In this document: piece by piece, positions 25,529 to 35,772 of the stretch
Layout: each line of letters begins with the position of its first letter
Position numbering within the stretch: the first letter of the stretch is position 1
Assembly: GCF_947504135.1 (NCBI RefSeq)
Contig: NZ_CANNGG010000003.1
Location: forward strand, 482,191 to 546,190
Source of the DNA: an uncultured Tenacibaculum sp.
GTDB taxonomy: Bacteria > Bacteroidota > Bacteroidia > Flavobacteriales > Flavobacteriaceae
Length of the DNA: 64,000 nt
Direction of reading: 5' to 3'
Notes under the pieces: model-generated
What the model was told of the DNA's origin: nothing
Databases searched by the model: none
Seen by the model: only the letters and a program-made list of their open reading frames with translations
Position numbers and translations under genes: made by a program

Positions 25529-26983
25529 ATGGAACACGTAGAGAAAGTAATTGATGAAAAAAAACAAGGAAAAGCCCTTGTTACAGAACACAAAGAAGGA
25601 AACAACAAAAAACTTTTTATAGAAAGTTATGGTTGCCAAATGAATATGAACGATAGCGAAATTGTGGCGTCAATTTTAGCAGAGCAGGGTTTTAATACCA
25701 CTCAAAATTTAGAAGATGCTGATTTAGTATTGGTAAATACATGCTCTATTCGTGAAAAAGCAGAAACCACTGTTCGTAACAGACTCCAAAAATACAATGC
25801 TGTTAAAAAGGTAAATCCAACGATGAAAGTTGGTGTACTGGGTTGTATGGCAGAACGATTGAAAGAAAAGTTTTTAGAGGAAGAAAAAATCGTTGATTTA
25901 GTTGTTGGTCCTGATGCTTATCGTGACTTACCTAATTTAATTGAAGAAGTTGACGCAGGTCGTGATGCTGTAAATGTAATATTATCAAAGGAAGAAACGT
26001 ACGCCGATGTCTCTCCTGTTCGTTTAAACTCTAACGGAGTTTCTGCATTCGTATCAATTACTCGTGGTTGTGATAATATGTGTACATTCTGCGTAGTTCC
26101 TTTTACTCGTGGTCGTGAACGTAGTCGTGATCCTAAGAGTATTATTGAAGAAATTCGCAGTATGCAAGAAAAGAACTTCAAGGAAATTACTTTACTAGGT
26201 CAGAATGTAGATTCTTATTTATGGTATGGTGGCGGATTGAAAAAAGATTTCAAAAAAGCATCTGAATTAGCGCAGGCTTCTGCAGTAGATTTTGCTCAAT
26301 TATTAGACATGTGTGCTACTGAGTTCCCGAAAATGCGTTTCCGTTTTTCTACGTCTAATCCACAGGATATGACACTGGATGTGATTCATGTTATGGCAAA
26401 ACACCAAAACATTTGTAAATACATTCACTTGCCTGTTCAAAGTGGAAGTAACAATATGTTAAAAGCTATGAACCGTCAACACACTCGTGAAGAGTACATG
26501 GAGTTAGTTGATAATATTTACAAAATTGTTCCTGAAATGGCTTTAAGTCAAGATATGATTGCGGGGTTCTGTGGAGAAACTGAAGAAGACCATCTTGATA
26601 CTTTAGACATGATGAACTATGTAAAATATAGCTTCGGTTTTATGTTTGCTTATTCGGAAAGACCTGGAACGTTGGCTGCTAAAAAAATGGAAGATGATGT
26701 TCCTTTAGCTATCAAAAAACGTCGTTTACAAGAAATCATCGATTTACAACAAGAGCACAGCTTATACAGAACAAAAGAGAACCTTGGTCAAGTTCAAGAA
26801 GTATTGATTGAAGGGACATCAAAAAAGAATCCTAACGAATGGAAAGGTCGTAATACACAAAACACTGTTGTTGTTTTCCCTAAAGAAAACTACAAAATGG
26901 GTGATTTTGTAAATGTAAAAATTGAAGATTGTACTTCTACTACCTTAAGAGGTACGGCTGTTGGATATTCTGACAATAATTAA
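25529..26983 (+). CDS. miaB: tRNA-2-methylthio-N6-dimethylallyladenosine synthase
   Basis: 484 residues. Radical-SAM methylthiotransferase that adds a methylthio group to i6A37 of tRNAs reading UNN codons. The N-terminal UPF0004 domain holds the second Fe-S cluster (SYGCQMNMNDSEIV, NTCSIREKAE, LGCMAERL). The radical-SAM cysteines are in RGCDNMCTFCVVPFTRGRERSR. The C-terminus ends in a TRAM domain (VEDCTSTTLRGTAVG region). It is the first gene of a plus-strand group; a hairpin separates it from the sigma-54 regulator. Confidence 0.97.
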   Translation: MEHVEKVIDEKKQGKALVTEHKEGNNKKLFIESYGCQMNMNDSEIVASILAEQGFNTTQNLEDADLVLVNTCSIREKAETTVRNRLQKYNAVKKVNPTMKVGVLGCMAERLKEKFLEEEKIVDLVVGPDAYRDLPNLIEEVDAGRDAVNVILSKEETYADVSPVRLNSNGVSAFVSITRGCDNMCTFCVVPFTRGRERSRDPKSIIEEIRSMQEKNFKEITLLGQNVDSYLWYGGGLKKDFKKASELAQASAVDFAQLLDMCATEFPKMRFRFSTSNPQDMTLDVIHVMAKHQNICKYIHLPVQSGSNNMLKAMNRQHTREEYMELVDNIYKIVPEMALSQDMIAGFCGETEEDHLDTLDMMNYVKYSFGFMFAYSERPGTLAAKKMEDDVPLAIKKRRLQEIIDLQQEHSLYRTKENLGQVQEVLIEGTSKKNPNEWKGRNTQNTVVVFPKENYKMGDFVNVKIEDCTSTTLRGTAVGYSDNN

Positions 26984-26989
26984 TTTATA

Positions 26990-27046
26990 GAAAAGAGTGT
27001 AAAGAGAAAAGAAAAAGGTATAAGCTTTTCTCTCTGCTCTTTTTTC
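26990..27046 (+). terminator. Imperfect hairpin after miaB
   Basis: AGAGAAAAG pairs with CTTTTCTCT, extended by AAAAGAG/CTCTTTT with small internal loops, and a run of six T follows at 27040-27045. It may weaken read-through from miaB into the sigma-54 regulator. Confidence 0.55.
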
Positions 27047-27063
27047 TTTATTCTAAAAAAGAA

Positions 27064-28296
27064 ATGGAAAATTTACAAGCTATAAAACAACGCTTTGGCA
27101 TTATCGGTAACGATATGCAACTAAATCGTGCTATTGAAAAAGCGATTCGTGTTGCTCCTACTGATATTTCAGTACTAGTTACTGGTGAAAGTGGTGTTGG
27201 AAAAGAAAGTATACCAAAAATAATTCATCAGTTATCACACAGAAAACATGCAAAATACATTGCAGTTAACTGTGGAGCGATTCCTGAAGGAACAATTGAC
27301 AGCGAATTATTTGGACATGAAAAAGGGGCTTTTACAGGAGCTACACAAACCCGAAAAGGCTATTTTGAAGTGGCTGATGGTGGAACTATTTTTTTAGATG
27401 AAGTTGGCGAACTACCGTTAACCACGCAAGTACGTTTATTGCGTGTGTTAGAAAATGGAGAATTTATAAAAGTAGGATCTTCACAAGTACAAAAAACAAA
27501 TGTTCGTATTGTAGCTGCAACCAACGTTAATATGCACGAAGCCATTTCTAAAGAGAAATTTCGTGAAGATTTATATTATCGTTTAAGTACTATAGAAATT
27601 CCACTACCTCCTTTAAGAGACCGTGGGGAAGACATTCATTTATTATTTAGAAAGTTTGCTGCAGACTTTGCACAAAAATATCGAATGCCTACCATCAGGT
27701 TAAATGAGAATGCTGTAAAGGTTTTATTGAACTATCATTTCCCTGGTAACATTCGTCAATTAAAAAACATTGCCGAACAAGTATCAATAGTTGAGGAAGA
27801 CAGATTAATTACCCCAGAAAAACTAGTTCAATATTTACCTGAAAACCGCAATAACTTACCTGCTATTGTTGATGGTAAAACTACAAGTCAATCAGATTTT
27901 GCTACCGAACGAGATATCATGTATAAAATTTTGTTTGATATGCGTAATGACATTAATGATCTAAAAAAATTAACATTAGACTTAATGCAAAGTGGTAACC
28001 TAGAAGAGGTACAAGAAGAAAATCATCGATTAATTGAACGTATTTATCAGGATCAAGATTTATCAGAAGTTTCAAATGTTGAAGTAGTTCAAATCCCTAA
28101 AGTTTCACAACCTCAAGATGATTATGATTATGCTGAAACTATTGAAGAAGACGAAAGTTTATCGTTACAAGAAAAAGAAATAGAAATGATAAAAAAGTCG
28201 CTCGAAAAAAATAACGGAAAACGTAAGTTAGCTGCAAAAGAATTAGGTATTTCTGAACGAACTTTATACCGAAAAATTAAACAATATGACCTGTAA
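27064..28296 (+). CDS. Sigma-54-dependent transcriptional activator without receiver domain
   Basis: 410 residues. The AAA+ domain occupies about residues 10-240: Walker A GESGVGKES, the sigma-54 contact loop GAFTGA, Walker B GGTIFLDEVGEL, and the sensor region LYYRLSTIEIPLPPLRDR. A negatively charged linker follows, then a Fis-type helix-turn-helix at the C-terminus (KRKLAAKELGISERTLYRKI). There is no N-terminal sensor domain, so activity must be set by expression or by a partner, as in PspF-like proteins. It lies between miaB and lptE, as is usual in flavobacteria. The targets are unknown. Confidence 0.93.
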   Translation: MENLQAIKQRFGIIGNDMQLNRAIEKAIRVAPTDISVLVTGESGVGKESIPKIIHQLSHRKHAKYIAVNCGAIPEGTIDSELFGHEKGAFTGATQTRKGYFEVADGGTIFLDEVGELPLTTQVRLLRVLENGEFIKVGSSQVQKTNVRIVAATNVNMHEAISKEKFREDLYYRLSTIEIPLPPLRDRGEDIHLLFRKFAADFAQKYRMPTIRLNENAVKVLLNYHFPGNIRQLKNIAEQVSIVEEDRLITPEKLVQYLPENRNNLPAIVDGKTTSQSDFATERDIMYKILFDMRNDINDLKKLTLDLMQSGNLEEVQEENHRLIERIYQDQDLSEVSNVEVVQIPKVSQPQDDYDYAETIEEDESLSLQEKEIEMIKKSLEKNNGKRKLAAKELGISERTLYRKIKQYDL

Positions 28297-28333
28297 GCTA
28301 ATTTGTTTACTTTTACAACTCATCCAATTTTAA

Positions 28334-28840
28334 ATGAAAAAAACTCTTTATATACTATCTTTGTTTATTAGTTTAACAACTATTATTGGTTGTGGAGCAT
28401 ACTCTTTTACTGGCGGTAACACAGGAGATGCAAAAACAATCCAAGTTGATTTTTTCTCAAATCAGGCACCTTTAGTTGAACCAATACTTAGCCAAAAGTT
28501 CACACAAGATTTACAAGACCTATTTACTCGTCAAACCAATTTAACGTTAGTTAAAGCTGGTGGAGACTTACATTTTTCAGGTGAAATCGTTGATTATCGC
28601 ATCACTCCTATGAGTGCTACTGCACAACAAACTGCAGCACAAAACAGGTTGACAGTTTCTGTAAATGTAAACTTTGTGAATGCTCTTGAAGAAAAAGATA
28701 ATTTTGAAAAACGTTTTTCTTTCTATTACGATTACGGAGCTAACCAACAGTTAACTGGTTCGGTATTAGAAACAGCTTTAGATGAAATTATAGAGCGTAT
28801 TACACAAGATATTTTTAATGCTTCAGTAGCTAAATGGTAA
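28334..28840 (+). CDS. lptE: LPS-assembly lipoprotein LptE
   Basis: 168 residues. The lipobox TIIGC is followed by GAYSFTGG, the family start in Bacteroidota. The middle GDLHFSGEIVDYRITPMSATAQQTAAQNRL and the end LDEIIERITQDIFNASVAKW fit LptE, which plugs the LptD barrel and helps place lipopolysaccharide in the outer leaflet. It overlaps the next gene by 7 bases and is 37 bases behind the regulator gene, so it is probably in the same transcript. Confidence 0.9.
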   Translation: MKKTLYILSLFISLTTIIGCGAYSFTGGNTGDAKTIQVDFFSNQAPLVEPILSQKFTQDLQDLFTRQTNLTLVKAGGDLHFSGEIVDYRITPMSATAQQTAAQNRLTVSVNVNFVNALEEKDNFEKRFSFYYDYGANQQLTGSVLETALDEIIERITQDIFNASVAKW

Positions 28841-29595
28841 ACTCATTGAATAAGGATAAATACATACAATTTTTAGAAAAGCCAGAATTAATTTCCACAG
28901 AAAATTCTTCAGAAATTACGGCTCTTATCCAAGAGTATCCTTATTTTCAATCTGCTAGAGCGCTTCGTTTAAAAATTTTAAAAAACCAAGAAAGCTACAA
29001 ATACAATAACGAGTTAAAAATCACAGCTGCTTATACAACTGATAGAACTGTTTTATTTGATTTTATTACTTCGGAAGCTTTTAAAGAGACTCCTAAAAAG
29101 GAAGAAAAACTTAGCTTAAAAGATAAAATTCTTCCGAAGAAAAAAACAACTGAAACTACTTCTATTGAAGAAGATTTAGCAATTGGAAAGCCACTTTCTT
29201 TTACCCAAAACGAAACCTTTTCCTTTAATCAGTGGTTACAATTATCTTCTAAAAAAACTATTGTCAGAGATGTAGCTCCTGAGAAAGAAGAAAAAAAGCA
29301 AGAAAAAGAACCTCAACCTATAAAGTCTGAACACGACGCTATTATTAATCGCTTTATAGAAACAGCTCCTAAAATATCACGACCAAATAAAACATCTACA
29401 ACTGATGTTAAAATAGCCGACAAACAACAAAGTAATCAATTAGCTACTGAAACTTTAGCAAAAGTTTACCTTGAACAAAAGAAATACGACAATGCTATTC
29501 AAGCATATAAAATATTAAGTTTGAAATATCCAGAAAAAAGTGGTTTCTTTGCAGACCAAATTAAAAGAATACAAATTTTACAAAACAATAAATAG
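28834..29595 (+). CDS. Conserved TPR-ending cytoplasmic protein
   Basis: 253 residues without signal peptide. The N-terminal helical domain (about 1-85, YFQSARALRLKILKNQ) is conserved between lptE and secG in related genomes (from memory). A charged, low-complexity middle follows (KEEKKQEKEPQPIKS), then a final TPR pair (AKVYLEQKKYDNAIQAYKIL). Its ATG lies within the last codons of lptE and its stop directly touches the secG start, so it is translated with both. A function in envelope or export is guessed from position only. Confidence 0.75.
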   Translation: MVNSLNKDKYIQFLEKPELISTENSSEITALIQEYPYFQSARALRLKILKNQESYKYNNELKITAAYTTDRTVLFDFITSEAFKETPKKEEKLSLKDKILPKKKTTETTSIEEDLAIGKPLSFTQNETFSFNQWLQLSSKKTIVRDVAPEKEEKKQEKEPQPIKSEHDAIINRFIETAPKISRPNKTSTTDVKIADKQQSNQLATETLAKVYLEQKKYDNAIQAYKILSLKYPEKSGFFADQIKRIQILQNNK

Positions 29596-29940
29596 ATGAC
29601 AACGTATACTTTACTTTTAGTTTTAATATTGATTGTTGCAATAGCATTAATCTTAATTGTAATGGTTCAAAATCCTAAAGGTGGAGGATTATCTTCATCA
29701 TTTGGAGGCGGTGGAGCTCAAAATATTGGAGGTGTACAAAATACAAATAGCTTTTTAGACAGAACTACCTGGACATTAGCTATTACTATGTTTGCTTTAA
29801 TTTTATTAGCGAACTTTGCTATTCCAAGAGGTAATGCAGCTGATACTCCTCAGTTAGATGACACTTTAAACAATATTGAAACTACAACTACTCCTGCTAC
29901 ACCAGCAGTAACAGATACTGTTAAAGACAGCGCTCAGTAG
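29596..29940 (+). CDS. secG: Preprotein translocase subunit SecG
   Basis: 114 residues. Two membrane helices (about 3-23 and 57-76) are separated by the SecG loop VQNPKGGGLSSSFGGGG, followed by FLDRTTWTLAI. The tail is a Thr/Pro/Ala-rich cytoplasmic or periplasmic extension (TTTTPATPAV). SecG assists SecYE/SecA protein export. The start follows the previous stop without a gap, and a strong terminator follows the gene. Confidence 0.96.
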   Translation: MTTYTLLLVLILIVAIALILIVMVQNPKGGGLSSSFGGGGAQNIGGVQNTNSFLDRTTWTLAITMFALILLANFAIPRGNAADTPQLDDTLNNIETTTTPATPAVTDTVKDSAQ

Positions 29941-29957
29941 TTTGTTATATACAACAT

Positions 29958-29995
29958 AAAAAATGCCAACGTAATGACACGTTGGCATTTTTTTT
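29958..29995 (+). terminator. Terminator after secG
   Basis: AAAAAATGCCAACGT pairs perfectly with ACGTTGGCATTTTTT over a 6-base loop and ends in eight T. Confidence 0.92.
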
Positions 29996-30023
29996 ATATG
30001 TAAACCTAAGCTCTTAGAAAAAA

Positions 30024-30057
30024 TGTCAGCAAAAAATCAATGGCATAATTTCTGACA
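30024..30057 (+). promoter_or_regulatory. Candidate control region of groESL
   Basis: TGTCAG (30024-30029) and CTGACA (30052-30057) form a perfect 6-base inverted repeat. Inside lies TGGCATAATTTCTGAC, which has the GG-N10-G spacing of sigma-54 promoters but GA in place of GC. No CIRCE element and no TAnnTTTG box are seen before groES. Confidence 0.4.
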
Positions 30058-30102
30058 AAAACTAATAAGTAAATTTTAATTTAATCAATCAAAATATATA
30101 AA

Positions 30103-30378
30103 ATGGGATTAAACATTAAACCTTTAGCAGACAGAGTTCTTGTTGAACCAGCTGCAGCAGAAACTACTACAGCATCAGGAATTATCATTCCTGACAACGC
30201 AAAGGAAAAACCACAAAAAGGTACTGTCGTAGCCGTAGGGAACGGAACAAAAGATGAGCCTTTAACTGTAAAAGTTGGTGATACTGTTTTATACGGAAAG
30301 TACGCAGGTACTGAGCTTAAATTGGAAGGAAAAGATTATTTAATTATGAGAGAAAGCGACATTTTCGCAATTATCTAA
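30103..30378 (+). CDS. groES: Co-chaperonin GroES
   Basis: 91 residues. The start [16 protein letters not shown], the mobile loop [20 protein letters not shown] and the roof region [15 protein letters not shown] are all intact. It forms the heptameric lid of GroEL. It has its own leader with an inverted repeat and is followed after 100 bases by groEL on the same strand. Confidence 0.98.
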   Translation: MGLNIKPLADRVLVEPAAAETTTASGIIIPDNAKEKPQKGTVVAVGNGTKDEPLTVKVGDTVLYGKYAGTELKLEGKDYLIMRESDIFAII

Positions 30379-30472
30379 AATTTCTTTGCTATTAGCTTTT
30401 CGCTACTAGCCAATAAAACAAAAAATTAAAAACTAAGCCAAAAGCTATATGCTAACGGCCAAAAAAACTTAA

Positions 30473-32116
<1,644 letters not shown>

Positions 32117-32143
32117 GTCGAGAAGCTCGACACCTAAATATTT

Positions 32144-32178
32144 AAAAACCTCGAGAAATTTCTCGAGGTTTTTATTTT
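32144..32178 (+). terminator. Terminator after groEL
   Basis: AAAACCTCGAGAAA pairs perfectly with TTTCTCGAGGTTTT, followed by TTATTTTTT. A short extra hairpin (TCGAGAAGCTCGA) precedes it. Confidence 0.9.
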
Positions 32179-32562
32179 TTATTCTTTTCTATTTCTAAAA
32201 TCGTATTAAACATGTCTAATTGCTTTTCTGAAAAGCTACTCACAACTCCATCTCTTGCATAAAAATTAATATTAGGGTCATTTTTATGAACTAAAACAAC
32301 TATTGGCTGTCCAATACTCCATGCTTTATAAAACTCTTTTTCGCTGCCATTCAAAAATATTGAATCATTTACAGCATAAGAATAATCCATTAACATATTG
32401 TATGATGAATCAAAAACAGAAGGTGTTTGGTAAACTTTAGTTATAACTCCTTGCACTTCGTAAAAATCATTTTCATTGAAATCTTCATATTTTTTGTCTT
32501 TTGAACAAGAAAAAAAAGATCAAGAAAATAATAAAACAACTATATCTTTCTCTCCACAACAT
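32172..32562 (-). pseudogene. Small lipoprotein gene with single-base frameshift at an A8/T8 run
   Basis: The track shows only the last 94 codons, opened by a GTG. Upstream in the same frame are the codons for SFFSCSKDKKYEDFNEND, a lipobox and mature start, but a TGA interrupts the signal helix. In the next frame an ATG at 32562 gives MLWRERYSCFIIFLIFF. Removing one base from the eight-T run (32510-32517 on the plus strand) joins both parts into a 129-residue lipoprotein. The ATG lies inside the last codons of the polyprenyl synthase gene, so coupled translation is expected. Function unknown. It may be broken, phase-variable or a sequencing error. Confidence 0.7.
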
Positions 32563-33517
32563 AATCAATCATTTGAAGTAGTGATTTTTTGTAGTCAGAA
32601 TCTGGGTAATTATCTAAAATAGCTAAGGCTTTATTTTTGTAATCCATCATTTTAGCTGTGGTGTATTCCAATCCTCCGTTTTGTTTTACAAAAGCAATTA
32701 CTTCTTTTACTCGCTTTTTATTCGTGTTGTGCTTTTTAACGGAGTTAATCAACCAAGATTTTTCTTTTTTAGAACAGTTATTCAAGGTATAAATTAACGG
32801 AAGTGTCATTTTTTGTTCTTTGATATCTATTCCTGTAGGTTTTCCTATTTTATCTTCCGTATAATCAAATAAATCATCTTTAATTTGGAATGCAATACCA
32901 ATGTATTCTCCAAACTTACGCATTTGTTGGACTGTTTCATTGTTCGCTCCTACCGAAGCTGCACCAATTCCACAGCACGCCGCTATTAAAGTGGCTGTTT
33001 TTTGGCGAATAATTTCAAAATAAACTTCCTCAGTAATATCTAATTTACGCGCTTTTTCAATCTGCAACAACTCACCTTCACTCATTTCACGTACTGCAAT
33101 CGAAATCAATTTCAGTAAGTCAAAATCTTCATTATCTATCGAAAGTAATAATCCTTTAGAAAGTAAATAATCACCTACTAAAACAGCTATTTTATTTTTC
33201 CATAAGGCATTCATTGAAAAGAATCCTCTACGACGATTACTATCGTCAACCACATCATCGTGTACTAATGTTGCAGTATGGATTAACTCTACTACTGACG
33301 CCCCACGATAGGTACGTTCATCAAATCCTCCGTTAGAAACCATTTTTGCTACCAAAAACACAAACATTGGTCGCATTTGTTTTCCTTTTCTACGAACAAT
33401 ATAATAGGTGATTCTGTTTAATAATGGAATTTTGGATAGCATCGAATCTTTGAACTTCGTTTCAAAGAGTTCCATTTCTTTCGCTATTGGAAGTTTTATT
33501 TGCTCTACTGGCTTCAT
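32540..33517 (-). CDS. Polyprenyl diphosphate synthase (trans-isoprenyl chain)
   Basis: 325 residues of the all-trans polyprenyl synthase family. The first Asp-rich motif is LVHDDVVDDSNRRRG and the second FQIKDDLFDYTED; both are complete. KGKQMRPMFVFLV holds the basic IPP-binding site. It makes the side-chain precursor of menaquinone; chain length cannot be read from sequence with certainty. The ATG at 33517 gives MKPVEQIKLP. A TATTTTTG box lies only 8 bases before it, so the transcript could be nearly leaderless. A frameshifted lipoprotein gene overlaps the 3' end. Confidence 0.92.
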   Translation of the reverse strand: MKPVEQIKLPIAKEMELFETKFKDSMLSKIPLLNRITYYIVRRKGKQMRPMFVFLVAKMVSNGGFDERTYRGASVVELIHTATLVHDDVVDDSNRRRGFFSMNALWKNKIAVLVGDYLLSKGLLLSIDNEDFDLLKLISIAVREMSEGELLQIEKARKLDITEEVYFEIIRQKTATLIAACCGIGAASVGANNETVQQMRKFGEYIGIAFQIKDDLFDYTEDKIGKPTGIDIKEQKMTLPLIYTLNNCSKKEKSWLINSVKKHNTNKKRVKEVIAFVKQNGGLEYTTAKMMDYKNKALAILDNYPDSDYKKSLLQMIDYVVERKI

Positions 33518-33544
33518 TGGCTAGCAAAAATAAGAAATAAATAC

Positions 33545-34585
33545 CTAACTTTTATTAGCTAATTGCCCACAAGCAGCATCAATATCTTTTCCTCTAGAAC
33601 GACGTACATTTACCACAATATCATTCATTTCAAGGTTAGAAATATAATTATTTAAAGCTCTATCTGATGCTTGTTGAAACTCTCCGTCGTCTATAGGGTT
33701 GTATTCAATTAAATTAACTTTACAAGGAACATAACTACAGAATCGAACCAACGCATCAATATCCTCCTTTCTATCGTTAATTCCATTCCAAACAACATAT
33801 TCATACGTTATTCTTCGCTTGGTCTTTTCATACCAATACTCCAAAGACTCTTTTAGATCTTTTAGAGGAAAAGTAGTATTGAATGGCATAATAGATGTAC
33901 GAACCTCATCAATAGCAGAGTGTAATGAAACTGCTAAATTAAAACGTACTTCATCATCTGCCATTTTCTTTATTATTTTAGGTACACCTGAAGTAGACAC
34001 AGTAATTCTACGGGCAGCCATTCCTAAACCTTCTGGTGAGGTAATTTTATCAATTGCTTTTATAACATTGTTATAATTCATTAAAGGTTCTCCCATCCCC
34101 ATAAACACGATATTTGATAATTTATGATTATGGTATAACCTACTTTGCTTGTCAATAGCAACTACTTGGTCGTAAATTTCATCAGCATTTAAATTACGCA
34201 TACGTTTTAAACGCGCTGTTGCACAAAATTTACAGTCTAAACTACAACCTACCTGACTCGACACACATGCTGTTGTTCTGGTTTCTGTAGGAATTAGAAC
34301 AGATTCTACAATCAATCCATCATGTAACTTGATAGCATTTTTTATTGTGCCATCATTACTACGTTGCATTGCATCTACTTCAATATGGTTTATTACAAAA
34401 TTATCATCTAACATTTGGCGTGTTGCTTTTGATAAATTCGTCATATCATCAAATGAATGTGCTGCTTTTTGCCACAACCATTCATATACCTGATTTCCAC
34501 GAAAGGCTTTATCGCCATTCTCTACAAAAAAATCACGTAGTTGTTCTTTAGTTAATGCTCGTATGTCTTTTTTCTTTACTGTCAT
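33545..34585 (-). CDS. rlmN: 23S rRNA / tRNA adenine-C2 methyltransferase RlmN
   Basis: 346 residues. Radical-SAM enzyme methylating A2503 of 23S rRNA and A37 of some tRNAs. The cluster motif is CSLDCKFCATARL; the methyl-carrying cysteines are in TTACVSSQ and near the C-terminal GKDIDAACGQL. The SAM-contact region GMGEPLMNYNNV is present. The track start at 34612 adds a hydrophobic stretch inside the terminator of queA; the ATG at 34585 (MTVKKKDIRAL) is preferred. A TATTTTTG box ends 7 bases before this ATG. Confidence 0.96.
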   Translation of the reverse strand: MTVKKKDIRALTKEQLRDFFVENGDKAFRGNQVYEWLWQKAAHSFDDMTNLSKATRQMLDDNFVINHIEVDAMQRSNDGTIKNAIKLHDGLIVESVLIPTETRTTACVSSQVGCSLDCKFCATARLKRMRNLNADEIYDQVVAIDKQSRLYHNHKLSNIVFMGMGEPLMNYNNVIKAIDKITSPEGLGMAARRITVSTSGVPKIIKKMADDEVRFNLAVSLHSAIDEVRTSIMPFNTTFPLKDLKESLEYWYEKTKRRITYEYVVWNGINDRKEDIDALVRFCSYVPCKVNLIEYNPIDDGEFQQASDRALNNYISNLEMNDIVVNVRRSRGKDIDAACGQLANKS

Positions 34586-34602
34586 CAGGTACAAAAATAC
34601 AC

Positions 34603-34631
34603 AAAACCTCACAAGTTACTTGTGAGGTTTT
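34603..34631 (-). terminator. Terminator after queA
   Basis: AAAACCTCACAAG pairs perfectly with CTTGTGAGGTTTT over a 3-base loop. It lies between the queA stop and rlmN, and overlaps the region that would carry the rlmN promoter. Confidence 0.8.
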
Positions 34632-34655
34632 GCTAATGATTATAAAAGTTGTTTT

Positions 34656-35705
34656 TTATAAAATTAACATCGCATCTCCGTACGAGTAAAATTTATATTT
34701 TTCTTTAATTGCTTCTTGGTAAGCTTCCATCATAAAATCGTGACCTGCAAATGCTGAGACCATCATTAATAATGTAGATTTTGGCGTATGGAAGTTTGTT
34801 ACCATACAGTTAGCAATACTAAAATCGTATGGAGGAAAAATAAACTTGTTAGTCCACCCTTCATAAGCATTTAATTGCTGACTAGAAGATACAGAAGACT
34901 CAACCGTTCTCATTACTGTGGTACCAACAGCACAAACTCTTTTTTTATTAGCAATCGCATTGTTAACAGTATCAGCACTTGTTTGTGGAATAATGATTTG
35001 TTCAGAATCCATTTTATGCTTAGATAAATCTTCTACTTCAACAGGGTTAAATGTTCCTAACCCTACGTGTAAAGTAGTTTCAGCGAAGTCTACTCCTTTA
35101 ATCTCTAAACGCTTCATTAAATGTTTAGAAAAATGTAACCCTGCTGTTGGAGCCGCTACTGCCCCTTCATGCTTAGCAAATATTGTTTGGTAACGCTCTT
35201 CATCTTCTGGCTCTACCTCACGTTTAATATATTTTGGTAACGGAGTTTCTCCTAACTCAATTAACTTTTTTCTAAATTCTTCATAAGGTCCATCAAATAA
35301 GAAACGTAATGTTCTACCACGAGAAGTTGTATTATCAATTACTTCAGCTACTAAACTATCATCTTCTCCAAAAAATAATTTATTTCCTATTCTTATTTTT
35401 CTTGCTGGATCTACCAATACATCCCACAAACGATTTTCAGCATTTAATTCACGTAATAAAAATACTTCAATACGAGCTCCTGTTTTTTCTTTATTTCCGT
35501 ACATACGAGCAGGAAATACTTTCGTATTGTTTAACATCATTACATCTCCTTCATCAAAATAATCGATTAAATCTCTAAACAATTTATGCTCGATTTTTTG
35601 TGTGTCGCGGTGTAACACCATTAAACGTGCTTCATCTCTATGTTCTGATGGATATTCTGCCAATAATTCCTTTGGCAATTCAAAATCAAAATTTGATAAT
35701 TTCAT
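34656..35705 (-). CDS. queA: S-adenosylmethionine:tRNA ribosyltransferase-isomerase
   Basis: 349 residues. It transfers and rearranges the ribose of SAM onto preQ1 in tRNA, the next-to-last step of queuosine synthesis. Family features: start [66 protein letters not shown] and [16 protein letters not shown]. It carries its own promoter (TATATTTG at 35729-35736) and terminator, so it is a single transcription unit. Confidence 0.97.
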   Translation of the reverse strand: MKLSNFDFELPKELLAEYPSEHRDEARLMVLHRDTQKIEHKLFRDLIDYFDEGDVMMLNNTKVFPARMYGNKEKTGARIEVFLLRELNAENRLWDVLVDPARKIRIGNKLFFGEDDSLVAEVIDNTTSRGRTLRFLFDGPYEEFRKKLIELGETPLPKYIKREVEPEDEERYQTIFAKHEGAVAAPTAGLHFSKHLMKRLEIKGVDFAETTLHVGLGTFNPVEVEDLSKHKMDSEQIIIPQTSADTVNNAIANKKRVCAVGTTVMRTVESSVSSSQQLNAYEGWTNKFIFPPYDFSIANCMVTNFHTPKSTLLMMVSAFAGHDFMMEAYQEAIKEKYKFYSYGDAMLIL

Positions 35706-35728
35706 TTGTAAAATTTTCTTAACGGTGG

Positions 35729-35760
35729 CAAATATACAATTTCAACATAGGGGTTGTCAA
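35729..35760 (-). promoter_or_regulatory. Promoter of queA
   Basis: On the minus strand, TTG (35758-35760), 21 bases, then TATATTTG (35729-35736) followed by CCACCG. Both the box and spacing fit the Bacteroidota consensus. Confidence 0.7.
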
Positions 35761-35772
35761 GTGATTGCCTGT

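Noticed and set aside
34586-34612. Extended rlmN start MRFCVFLYL
   Set aside because: The extra residues are encoded by the queA terminator region and are not part of the RlmN family start.
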